64,000 nt of DNA. Source: Phymatolithon calcareum (taxonomy: Eukaryota > Rhodophyta > Florideophyceae > Hapalidiales). The position numbers were made by a program, and so were the translations under genes. Under the pieces are notes generated by a model. The model saw nothing but the letters and a program-made list of their open reading frames with translations, was not told the DNA's origin and did not search any database. The stretch lies in assembly GCA_977006965.1 (NCBI GenBank), contig OZ345359.1, positions 2,852,001 to 2,916,000 of the forward strand. Direction: 5' to 3'. This document shows, in pieces, positions 43,940-54,150 of the stretch (position 1 is its first letter; each line of letters begins with the position of its first letter).

Positions 43940-44300
43940 ATCTTTGATCTTTTTCCGAGGAGACCCTCCCAGGACATGATTAGAAGGGTGTCATAATCTG
44001 TCTGGGTGCCAGACTTGCAGAAGAAGGCTTTACGCCTAAAAAGCTCATATGATCTACACACTTTTGATGAGACGTGGCACAATCCGTGACAATTTTCTGT
44101 CCATTCGGTGGCGAAATATCTGCAAATGGGAGATCCTTCCCACTCTATCTTGAAACACTTTCAGCGTAATGGAGCCTTTTCATGCGCACTAAGCAGTCAA
44201 AAAGCTGTTAGGAGCTTCTGCTGTGCATTTGAACGTGTCAAAAATATTTCTTGCATTTAGTTTGGATTTTCTTCATTCCTACTCACGTGAATGACGAGAT
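43940..44300 (-). repeat. Dispersed repeat R2, copy 2
   Basis: Direct copy of 24,310-24,660 (TTTCCGAGGAGACCCTCCCA; CATAATCTGTCTGGGTGCCA; TTTACGCCTAAAAAGCTCAT; CTGCTGTGCATTTGAACGTG). Confidence 0.6.
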
Positions 44301-44696
44301 CTACCGCCAGGTGTGTTCCCAATCTCATAGGTCGACATTGCCGTTAGTAAAGCAATTAAACAATTCAATTGCTCAGTAAGGTTGTCAGCAACTCGGATGG
44401 CAATTTGAATACTTCCTGCAATAGTCAAGTTAACTGCGCTATGTATACAGAACTTTCGTCTTCTCCAATAGCCTGTACAACGAGCTTCTTTACAGTGTGC
44501 CCGTCCCAATAACAGCGGTTGTCTTTGAGGAAAAGCATGGATTGGAACACAATAGGAGACGTACCTTTGCTGTGATCAAGCAACGAAGGACCATACTTCA
44601 GAAACATGCTCGCAAACCCATTCCGAACTTGCAAGATAAGGTTCGACAGGCTGGATTAGTACTGAGGTGAGGGATCACTCGGGAATCCCCTTTGTC
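44301..44696. other. Gap, nothing recognised
   Basis: Two overlapping reverse-strand frames without family support. Confidence 0.3.
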
Positions 44697-44759
44697 CTTC
44701 GTTTTAAGCGCGTCCGTTTTGCATACGGAAGGTCGGGGGTTCAATCCCCCCATGGTCCA
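44697..44759 (+). pseudogene. tRNA-Ala(UGC)-like 3' half
   Basis: An anticodon arm (stem TCCGT/ACGGA, seven-base loop TTTGCAT, anticodon TGC), a T arm with five G:C pairs (GGGGG TTCAATC CCCCC, a good B box) and an acceptor 3' strand ATGGTCC followed by discriminator A. U at the position corresponding to 70 fits the G3:U70 identity pair of tRNA-Ala. The acceptor 5' strand and D arm are missing or scrambled (only TTTAAGCGCG resembles the D-arm end), and no CCA is encoded. It cannot fold as a full tRNA. It is followed at once by LINE 3'-end sequence. Confidence 0.8.
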
Positions 44760-44820
44760 ATGAATCTTTACTCTTACTCTTCAAGAGAGGCCTTGGGAGC
44801 TTTTAAAATAAATCAACACA
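44760..44820 (+). repeat. LINE-1f-type 3' tail fused to the tRNA half
   Basis: After a short ATGAATCTTTACTC spacer, the string TTACTCTTCAAGAGAGGCCT and following GGGAGCTTTTAAAATAAATC to ATATCCCC is essentially identical to the 3' end of the truncated LINE at 19,990-20,060. It contains no ORF2 coding sequence. Together with 44,697-44,759 it has the architecture of a tRNA-derived SINE or a template-switch chimera. Confidence 0.8.
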
Positions 44821-46507
44821 TATCCCCCCTGTGATCAAGCAAAATATACTTAGCCATGGACCAAAGACGTTCCACATCGGCAAACAACCGTATATGAAAT
44901 CGGAACTCATGTAGTTCCGTGCCCCTCGTAGTCTGACATTCGGTTTCTTTTTCTTGCGGCGTTGAGCCATAGGTCTCGGCTCCTACGGACCAGGCGTATC
45001 ATTTTCAGGCCTGTTTTCTCTCTGTCGCAGTATCAGCCTTTTACATGCTTGTTTTGCGTCGTCAGACATGGAGCTCGCTTCCCCACGTTGAATAACCACA
45101 CTTGTTTCAAATGTCCAATCTTGAGTAGTTCAAGGTTCAGGGGCGATGTAGAAACGATCAAATGGAATGTTTAATTCAAGAACGTTATAACTTACATCTC
45201 AAAATTGGAGCATACGCACACGTAAAAGAAAGCACCGCACTTTTTAAAATTTCCAGAAACGGCGGCATCTTCTTGCCCTCGACAATTTCTTCCGATGTTT
45301 CCAGTTCTCAAAGAAGCGAATGGCACGACGGGTTTCAGTAAACAGAAAGCAACTCCCTGCGTCTGATCTCTCGCGCTCCAAGAGAGTTTTCTCACCGACA
45401 CTGAAGACGAGATTCTACGTCGCGCTACTAGAAGTCCTCGCTCAACCCTCTCGACTATGACGTACTATCCATCTCCAGCTTCATCCACAATGCATAGATC
45501 TTTTCCTCGCCTTTATATTAAATTCAACTGGTTTCACAAATGTGATCACCACTAGAGAGGACGGCCATCGTCTCCAAAGCATTCTGCGGGTACATTTGGC
45601 TCTCAAACGAGAATAAATCATTTTTTCAAGCCGTGCCATCTCCTTTGGGTGACATAACATGCTCTTAGCGAGATTTTCTCGCACATTTCTATGTTTCTTC
45701 TAGGCCTAGAGACAATATTTCAAACCACTATTTCTCCTCATTCACTTCGAGCCCGCTATGCAAAACAATTTTCTGCGTTCCACAAAGAATTGCGTCACTT
45801 TCTGGGTTTTGCGTCAGGCAAGAAACAATTCTTCCACAGTGCCAGCACGCCAAGTCTCCATCTACATCCACTATGGATACGAAACACTTTTGTCTGGTCC
45901 ATTCCTATGCAAATAGCGCCCATCCGCTCCTGAGAAACTGTTTCTCTGGGTTTCTGTCTAGGTCAGAATTCCTGTTTTTCATAGACTTCCATCTCGCTCC
46001 GTTTCCTCCACTCCCAGATCCATACAAGAACGCTCTCACAGTTCGATATATATGTATAATATTTTCTATAGGCTTGCGCATCGGCTCTGAGAGGAGATTC
46101 AATCATTCTTTTATTTTCGCCCTGATTCAGGAACTAATTTTCGACGAAAATACGTGTTCTGTGGGAACCAGCTCTCCTGATTTTATTCCAGTGGACATAT
46201 TTTGTCAGCTATTCCTGCACTAAAATCAGACAATTTTTTCTTTTAGTGTTCGTCGTAAAAGTGTTTTCTCTTATGCAATCCCCCTTAATGGCTCCTCTCC
46301 CCATCTAGTATTTCTTATTTCCCTTGTTCTATCCCTACGCACACTATCCCCTGTAAACTATTCTCCGCTTTTGTCTCGCCAGAACGAGCCCACTTACCCT
46401 CTCTTCTCGTCTTCCCCACCACAGTGCAAAATCTTCTCTCGCTTTAATGATGCCCCTTCCGGCCTCAAGTCCCGAACATATCAATTGCAATCAAACCATA
46501 TCAAATT
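44821..46507. other. Long gap, no supported gene
   Basis: Frames at 45,691-45,933 and 45,873-46,223 (+) are Phe/Leu/Ser-rich, as expected from pyrimidine-rich noncoding DNA, and match nothing recognised. Confidence 0.35.
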
Positions 46508-46852
46508 TTATTCTAATCGCATCACTACTTCGCTACCAACGCTCTGCACCGGAATTGCCCTTCTTTCCTGCGTATTGTCCTCTGCTCTTGTGCAACCCTC
46601 ACGTCCCCTCACGTCTGCAAAGGTTTCAGCATCCCGCCATGCATTCCATGCACCGTCAACATTCCGATTACCGTAGGCTGGCCCTGCACGTTCTCGATAC
46701 TCTACGGCAAAGAAATCTCCTTCCTGCGTTAGATCGATAGCGCACATTAACCCGACGTTCAAGCCATGTAATGTGGAAGCAATTCGTAAAAAGCTTTCAT
46801 CGCAGAACTTTCTCCCAGCCCCATCGCTCAACTTAATTCCTGCTATGGACAT
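46508..46852 (-). CDS. Hypothetical small ORF, possible exon or decayed gene
   Basis: 114 codons from an ATG: MSIAGIKLSDGAGRKFCDES, then GLNVGLMCAIDLTQEGDFFA and a charged C-terminal half. Composition is protein-like (balanced charge, few Ser/Leu runs), unlike the neighbouring pyrimidine-rich frames. I recognise no family, domain or signal peptide. The neighbouring reverse-strand frame at 47,106-47,342 is similarly protein-like and could belong to the same broken gene. Confidence 0.3.
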   Translation of the reverse strand: MSIAGIKLSDGAGRKFCDESFLRIASTLHGLNVGLMCAIDLTQEGDFFAVEYRERAGPAYGNRNVDGAWNAWRDAETFADVRGREGCTRAEDNTQERRAIPVQSVGSEVVMRLE

Positions 46853-48104
46853 CGCTTACGCAATGGACGCTCAATTTCTGCAAAATCTAAGGCTTTAGGC
46901 TCGTGTCGTCATGAATAAAGACTGGAAAGTGGGAAAAAAGGATTTAGAATCTCAATAGATAGGTAATATTCTAGAAATAAACTAAATTTAGAATCACGAG
47001 CGTCAAAGTGAGTTATTTACATCTCTTACACTGCAGATGTGTTTGCGGAGGGAGAATCGATTCGATCAAAGCGCTACAATAGATCAGCTCGAATTTCTTT
47101 CGTGATTAAACTTCGATGGTCATAGCTAGAGTGCGGTCAGGCTGTCGAAGCGCAAGAAGCTCTCTGAGAGAGTACATTTCTCCTACGTCCAGTGGTTCAT
47201 TCGGAAAAAGAGCTACTGCTAACCTCTCATAAATGCTTTGTATACCTCGAGCTAATGTAGAGCCGTTTATACAGCCCACAGAGATGGGAAAATGATGGAT
47301 AGCCGTTTCTATAAGGCATTTTAAGTCGATTGTTCGCTGCAATGCTCAGTTAGTTTCTCTGTGTAGTGATTTCCGCATTGGGTGCTACCCGAATCCATCT
47401 ATCGCAAGGCGCGATACTTGACTAACTATATGAGCCTGTGGCAAGCTTGGACTTTCTGGACTGGTGTGTCGCTCACCTAAGGAGGCGCATGTGTGACGGC
47501 AACCTCCCTCTTTGCTCCGCTCTCGAGGCGTGTGTTTTGGAAGGATAACGTTCCCTTCGACCGGCGACACCAGGAATTACTCATCAAGGTTCGAAGTAGA
47601 CGTCGATTAAAAAGTAGCCCCTCTCTCTAAACCATCAATTTGTGGTCGGTCATTTGAAGTTCTGCTTTGGAGATCCAACTGGTCTGCCACAGAAATTTGC
47701 TCTGTCGCGAAGACTGGCGACCACTACAGTAATCGAGGTCGGTTCACCTTCCGTGCGAAGTGTCACCTGTCGTGAGTGCGCCAACGGAATCTCTTCGTCT
47801 TCAAGACTTCTGGCGTCAGTGGGTGAAAGCATAGGCCAACGCGCCGAGTTGTTCGTTCAAAGCCGCTGCGAACTCAGCGCAGAAGCCGAAGGTGGCACAA
47901 GGCGCAGACGTTTGTAATGGAGCAACAAGATACCGTCGAAATGCCATCTTCTACCAGCGCGGTAGTAAGCCATGCGCGTAGCGATCGCCATTCTTCCCGT
48001 CCATTGTCATGCACACCAGAAAACATTGCTTTTTCGTCCATTCGGAGATATTGCAGATACGATATGCCCATACTGGAGCGATACTTCTTTTCTCGCGATA
48101 TCAA
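46853..48104 (-). other. Possible decayed reverse-strand coding region, unidentified
   Basis: Reverse-strand frames at 47,106-47,342 (ALFPNEPLDVGEMYSLRELL) and 47,874-48,104 (MDEKAMFSGVHDNGREEWRS) look protein-like. They are separated by stops and no family is recognised. Overlapping + frames (47,642-47,917) are about as long, so coding strand is uncertain. Confidence 0.25.
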
Positions 48105-50063
48105 AAACTTTAAACTTTTGGAGAAAAAGTAATTCTGAATATTCTCATTCGGACGGTACGTTAAATCCTCGATAAATCATAAGTTCATCTCAACACGTGT
48201 ACCTTACGAGATCATTGCATCATCAATCTTTGCTAACAAATCGGAGATCCAGACTTCTTGAGGTCTGCTCAGGTCGCCGCGATGATCCTGGAAGTTTTTG
48301 AAAGCATTGTGGGTAGCTGCGCCCTAGCTCTTTGGGAATGACGCCCGAGGGCAACCTTAATTTAGTGCGAATTGTTTACAGTATTCATGTGAGGATACGG
48401 ACAATGAAAAGGAGCAAAAATATAACCAAAATTAAAGGTATACGGCGTGACTGCCAGCGGAATGTACTCAGAAATTCGGGGATTTCAAAAATTATTAACT
48501 ATGGCTACATTTACCCAGATACCGTATTCGTGGAGCACAAGTTCATACTCAAAATCGAGTATATTCGAAAATTATCGAGGATTGACTGTACTATGGATAT
48601 CACATTAGAAGGGGAATTTTTCTCGAGAAACCAAAACATTTAATAGCATAATGTGAAACTTTCAGATACGTCTTAGAGAATATTGGGACCAATTTCATCA
48701 TCTCATTGGTCTTTTTCCGCTATTTGCCATTTTCTGATTCAATATGTACCAATGAGAGCCTGCTTTCAATGTGTGTATCTCAATGCTAAAGAATCTCCGC
48801 ACCGTTGTGTCTAGTTCCAGGCAAGAGGGTGGTGAAGAACAAACGAGCGCCTGCGATGATACAAACGGGCGAAATGCTGATAAATCAATGTGACAAAGTA
48901 AAAAGGATTGGGTTAGCTTTCGTACTCTTGGAATTGAATGTGCTTGCCGTGGATTGACGACTCGATGGCGCTCACAATGTATTGCGTACGTGATGACAGC
49001 GCAGATCACTTGACTTGATCTTGAATCATTGCTTCATAGCTCGGTTCTGGTTCGATGGACATAAAATTTTAGAAACGAAGAAGAAAGGAAATTTTAAAGT
49101 TACCAGCGCTTCTGCTGCCGCATGGGGCAGCTTTTCTACGGCTGTGGCTGAAAATTGTCTATGAAAGAGTTTCTTCTCTTGTGGATGTACACGACATGAG
49201 TTTTTAGGGGTACAATCCCAAGTTGTATTACATAGTATGGGAAAACTTCGCCGTTAGAGCTTCATGCATTCTGCAGAAAGTACGATGAACGAGGAGGCGA
49301 ACTTTTTTTTCCCTTAGCCATTATCACAGAAGGTTCAAGAGGCAGATAATTGAATCTTTTCTCATTGATACAACCTTAGACGCCCAAAGACCGTCAGGAG
49401 AACTGAGGGGAAAGTGTCCTTAGTCAAAACTTATGTTCTCAAAAGCCCGATTCCTCTTCCTCTGAATGAGTGGCTCGAAACGTTGGCTTTTATAGCCTTG
49501 TACAATGCCCTAAATCTATCAATTTTCTTGTCCATGCAATCCGGAATATTTCCTTGATTGCGTATGTAAATGCCCCGTAATTATGGGCTACCTCTTAAGT
49601 GTTGCCTCTGCACCGTGCTTTTTGCGAACGCTTGGTATAGCCCCATATGTACACAACGACAACACCTTCTCTGGATACTTATGCGGATTGTGAGCACGAA
49701 GGAGAGGAACATACTCACCATGCTGTACGGGAAATCTGACACTGAAAAGATAAATAACTTTTCAAGGCAAAAAAGTATCTCTTGAGCAATTGAATGGAGT
49801 TAATACAGTTCATCGTATGAGGGTAAAGCCATTGTGCAAGGAATTGCATTGTGCTCAATTGTCCTTTTATTTTTGACCAGTGGTACGCAGGAAGGGTTTC
49901 GTTCTGATATAACTGAACACCAATTCTTCTGAACCTTATCTTCAATAAGAGCCGTGCTATTACAACTGTGAAATGGTAGCTGACATAAAGAGAAAATTTT
50001 GAGACAGTTACCGCAAGGAGGAGACAGGTCATAAATATAGAGACTGCCTTACAAGCGATATTG
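48105..50063. other. Long gap with one short repeat
   Basis: No supported gene. 49,090-49,145 is similar to 28,990-29,060 (GTTACCAxCGCxTCTGCTGxC; GGGGCAxCTTT). Confidence 0.35.
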
Positions 50064-50127
50064 TAGGTGATACATGCCGGATATTGAAATCTTTTTAAAG
50101 ATTTGAATATTCGGCATGCATCATCTA
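50064..50127. repeat. Near-perfect 32-bp-arm inverted repeat (hairpin)
   Basis: The left arm 50,064-50,095 and right arm 50,096-50,127 are complementary at 27 of 32 positions, with essentially no spacer. Two of the mismatches would be G:U pairs in RNA from the + strand. It could be a fold-back remnant, a MITE end pair or a small-RNA precursor-like hairpin. No neighbouring gene suggests a terminator role. Confidence 0.75.
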
Positions 50128-51002
50128 CTAGTATTAAGAAAGCTGAAGCACTCTATTCGATTCCAGCTCATCGTTCCCGTTCGGCTGCACCATTCAGTGA
50201 GCCCGATATGTCCCTCTCTGCAGCTCAACACTTCTCTTTCTAGTCCTTTCTACTCCGTCATCAGCCACAATCAACTGTAGTGTTCGACGCAACTTCCTCC
50301 AAAAACAATCCCTTGCTAAAGCGCAGCCTATGCAGCAGCGCACAGCGCCGCTGCAAAGAGATGGAACCTTTTTCACACCCGAAATCACACTCTGCACAAT
50401 TCTCGTCCTTCAGTATTGGGGTTTTCAGAAGCGCTGTCAAAAAAATCTACATCCTTGAGCTATCAGTAGACCGCATAGAATCGTGCGGTCCTACAAAGCT
50501 ACTCAAGGCCTTTGCCCTCGCTACGCCACCGAAAAACTCCAACCCCACGTCGGGAAGATTCATCCGAACTTCAGGGACGGCTCTAGTCGCGCATACCCGT
50601 GGAGCAGAATGCACCTTTTTGGGTCAAACTCGAACCATCTCGCGCATTTATTCTTTGAGTTTTTTCGCAGCGTCTTTGTGAAAATACTTGCAGCACTTGC
50701 GTAACTCGATTTTCTCCAAAGATATTCGGCTGGATGGGGAGAACATAAAACAGCACGGTGCAGTCCTCGAGCTTCGAGCTCGTACCACAGCTCCTTACAA
50801 GAAGAAGGTTCCGCTCGTGGTCAGGCTAGACGATATCAAGTTCCTTTTGCGATGATTAGTCGCAAGAGCCCTTCAAGACGTAGAATTGAGTGCCCGAGAA
50901 AGGGCCTCTAGAGCTGCTTCAGATTTTATCGAAGATTCTTTGTCTTTCTGAAGAGCTTCTGATTGCGACTGTGGACGATAAACTCTCGTTTGGCAATGAA
51001 GA
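50128..51002. other. Gap, possible decayed LINE-2f 5' part
   Basis: 50,280-50,704 (+) has two overlapping frames and 50,730-50,880 reads DIRLDGENIKQHGAVLELRA, KKKVPLVVRLDDIKFLLR. It is coding-like and lies just upstream of LINE-2f RT-proximal sequence, but I cannot match it to a domain. Confidence 0.3.
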
Positions 51003-51410
51003 TGGGCGAACATGAGTACTGTAAGCAGTACTCGGAGATCTCGATACAAAGGTCAGAAGATGAGCACGGCAAACAGACGAGCAATCTTTAAGAAATTCAC
51101 AGAAGATCTATCTACGTCAACACCAACAGACTTTCCGAAGAGTATAAGAAATCAAATTCGAATGAAGAAGAGAAGATTCCATACGGGTTTCTGCGAAGAG
51201 AGCCGCTGGATCCGGCTGGAACGGCAGCTCACCTGACGGAGGATCTCAGAAACCCCCAAGGACAGCCATACAGCCGAGGATTTTTCAAGTCACACGCGCA
51301 CCAGAACGAAAACTAGAGAGAGCTCTAAGACGCGTCCCAAGGCGAAAGGCAGAAGGTTCAGTTGAGATATTTTCTAAAGCACTGCAAATGAGCCTAGAGT
51401 AAAGCTACTT
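51003..51410 (+). pseudogene. LINE-2f region just upstream of RT
   Basis: Reads TANRRAIFKKFTEDLSTSTP, then ERKLERALRRVPRRKAEGSV and EIFSKALQMSLE. The last part resembles the LINE-1f RT entry RAFNRAPKGKAVGPDGIAVE. A stop ends the open frame at 51,234 and the match continues in another frame. Confidence 0.5.
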
Positions 51411-51648
51411 TTTCTGTTCAAGATTATTTAGCCCGATAGACTTCCGAAGATATGGGAAAGGCTTCCTTTGACGTTACCTACCTTTTTGTAGCTCACGAAA
51501 CGTCCACCAGAATGGCGGACGTGAAAAATCAGGACTCGAAGTAATCTTATGTCAGTGTTTTACGCGATTCTTGGTGCTTCGACTCGACCGCTTTTTGACG
51601 TGCCTTCTGCGAATCAGCACAGGCCTTCTTCGTTCCCCATGCATTCTA

Positions 51649-51939
51649 TTACTGTCTTCCTAAATAGTAAGAGAACAAATTGCGCCTTCTCTGCTTCCAG
51701 TCGTTTTTCTCCTTCGAGGTCGTACCCTTATTGCGTGCGTTCAAGGGTCTCCATATGTTCTCTGTCTCTTGTACCGAATTCTTCTGCCATACGTTTTGTT
51801 GACAACTGTGGGAATCATCCACAGGGATACTGCTGCGCGAGTTGTCCACCTTGGAGAAGTTGAGGATTGCTGGCAATTCTATTGTCTTCTCGTATGCTAT
51901 CTTCCTTTTCCGCTTCGATTCTAGACGGTCTCCTTCCAT
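51649..51939 (-). pseudogene. LINE-2f C-terminal domain fragment, opposite strand
   Basis: The reverse strand reads EGDRLESKRKRKIAYEKTIE, LPAIL. This matches the LINE-2f segment at 20,905-20,985 (EGTRLEARKKRKIPYDKPDE, IPAIL). It lies between two plus-strand LINE-2f segments, implying nested insertion or inversion. Confidence 0.68.
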
Positions 51940-52029
51940 TGTTAGAAATTTAGATCGAAATGTTTCTGAAGAGTGCTTTGTTTGGATATGCTATAGTAAA
52001 GCTACTGCTTTCTGCTGGTAAAGATCATG

Positions 52030-53135
52030 AAAGTCGGCCAGCTCGGTGATTAACCTGAGGACTGGAATCACGAACTGGAGGTCCCAATATTTAGGAAAGG
52101 AGACCGAAACTCCCAGAAAAGCTACAGACCGATTTTGCTATTGTCGCACGCTTGCAAAATATTCGAATCCGCAGTGCATACAGTAAACCGGAAGTTAAAT
52201 TTCTTCCACAGATCACAAATGAGACTCCAACCTCGAAATGACACAGAAAGAGCCCTCCTCCGTTCTACAAAAGTCGTAAAACAAGATAGAAAGACTAAAT
52301 CTGTACTTGAGTTGAAGTCAAAATGCGATCGGGTACCTCGGCAGGAGCTAATGCGACCGTGGGCATCAGAAGTACAAGAAGCTATCAGTGAAGTAAAAAG
52401 GATATTCTTCTTCCAAGTTTTCGGAGATATTGCAAGGGGAAGGATCTTGCGGCTCAGGCTGCTCTGTAGAATCCAAGCACCATTACACAGGAGAGAAATC
52501 CTTGCTTTCGGTATGCTGAGAAGATCAAAGGCAAGAAAGCTGGCTATTTTGTCTAAACCAAGAGAAGAGCGTAACTTCATGCAGTTACAGTGGGCAAGTC
52601 GAGATATTGCCTCTATAGAGAAAAATGAACAATTTGTGGCCCCCCTTTAAGCATTTGTAAGAAGAAAAAAACACAGACCAACTCAAAAGACTCCTTTTCG
52701 CCGAAAAAGGCGAACGACTCGAATCGAGAAGAAAGATAAAAATCCCGTAAGATAAACCAGACGTCATCCCAGCTATCTTCAGGTTTGCGAACGTGCGACA
52801 TGGACAGCTGGCCATCAAATGCTCCAGCGGAAGGTTCCGTCAAGTGAGCACGACGTTAATATCAGAAAGTTTTGGGACGGTTGCAGAACATCACCTGGAG
52901 ACCCTGCGCAAAAACCTAACAAAGAATGAACTGGACTCTGAGTAAATGCTGAGAACGGAGAAGGCACTATACTCCCTACTATTCTATAGTGTCACCATAA
53001 ATGAGAATACGGAACACGTCGAGTCCCTGTGTTAGGGACTAGGCGACAACGTAGAATGTACAAGTAACGAAAAGCCGCCCCCGTGCAGTCTTAGGAGTGT
53101 AGCTGCGGGCTTTAAATAAACAACTAATAAGTTGC
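52030..53135 (+). pseudogene. LINE-2f RT N-part fused to C-terminal domain and 3' end
   Basis: RT blocks: YRPILLLSHACKIFESAV (motif 2 area), ERALLRSTKVVKQDRKTKSV, LELKSKCDRVPRQELM (motif A with DxxxxYD replaced by ExKSKCD). It jumps directly to the C-terminal domain (RRSKARKLAILSKPREERNF, LQWASRDIAS), so motifs B-E are deleted. Stops occur from 52,648. 52,980-53,135 is the shared 3' end (CTGTGTTAGGGAC; AAATAAACAACTAATAAGTT). Confidence 0.72.
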
Positions 53136-53399
53136 CTAAAAATGAGCTAATGCGAGAAATTTATCTCAGATAATCAAACGTGGCATAGTTGGCTTGCTCT
53201 CGCTACAGAGGACCCTTCTCACGGTATGCAACTCTCTCTTTGGAAACAGCAGAAATAGTTTAGCTTGCAGTGAGAATCAGATCTGCCGCTGAGGGCTGCA
53301 AAAATACAAATTTTCAATTTCCCTTCTGAGTTGCAGAATTCCTCAAGCTTTACTAAAGACTCCGAAACATTTCATGTTCGCAGGTCTCTGAAAGAAACT
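53136..53399. other. Spacer between two LINE-2f pieces
   Basis: No recognisable gene or repeat. Confidence 0.3.
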
Positions 53400-54150
53400 C
53401 ACCAATTTTGCTGTGTTTAAATAACGAGATGGGAGAGGTGAAGGGAATGACCGTCTTCCTTCCTCCAAATCCCGCAGGGCTCTGCCCTGCATCCCTGTTC
53501 TTACAACATGTTCATGGACACGTTCGCCTCGAAAGCCATGGGAGTGGCACCGTGCTTATCAACGTACCCGGTAATCCTGTTCGCAGATGACGTGCAGCTA
53601 CAAGCTAAAAACTCGGATGGATGCGGCGAGAAGCTGTGAAAGAGGAAATGGAATGTCGTGAAATACCAAAAAAGAAAACACAAAGCTCTAATATACCCTG
53701 GCCTGTTCCAGCGAGAACTTAGACTTGCGGGTTCAGAGCTCCACGAAACCCGCCGACTGGAATACCTCCGTACAATGGTCGATAATATAGGAGTAACCGA
53801 CCAGGCCACACTGAAACGACTCTTCAAAGCGAGAGGTACACTCTTCGCCCTCTGGGATGTTTGCGTCACAAATGAAAGGACTGACGACAAGAAAATGCAT
53901 ATCCATATATAAGGACTTGCTCCAATGTCGATGGGAATATGCACTGCACCTAACGACGTGTTTGAAATCCATTCAAGCGCACGTGGATCAGGTAGACGAA
54001 ATGTTTTACTCCTTAGTATTTGGTCATTTTCCTAAGCGGAATAACGATCGAATGCGAACGCTATGCAGAATCACACCGCCTGACCTGAGACGCAAGATAT
54101 TAGGAGAACACTTTGCGCCGCGACTCATGCAAGCAAAGCGGAACCTGTAA
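53400..54150 (+). pseudogene. LINE-2f RT fragment with motifs B and C
   Basis: One frame reads PQGSALHPCSYNMFMDTFAS, KAMGVAPC, PVILFADDVQLQAKNSDG, the motif B and intact FADD motif C. Other frames give RLEYLRTMVDNIGVTDQATL (motif E area) and CRWEYALHLTTCLKSIQAHV, DEMFYSLVFGHFPKRNNDRM, RTLCRITPPDLRRK. Those align with the LINE-1f PKWEYALHVTP, EGLFYKNVFGKY and VLCRLGPPKMRRR segments. At least two frameshifts. It supplies the RT part missing from 52,030-53,135 but lies after it. Confidence 0.75.

Noticed and set aside
45691-46676. Possible membrane or secreted proteins on + at 45.7-46.7 kb
   Set aside because: Hydrophobicity arises from pyrimidine-rich DNA. No conserved motif, no consistent start, overlapping frames equally long.
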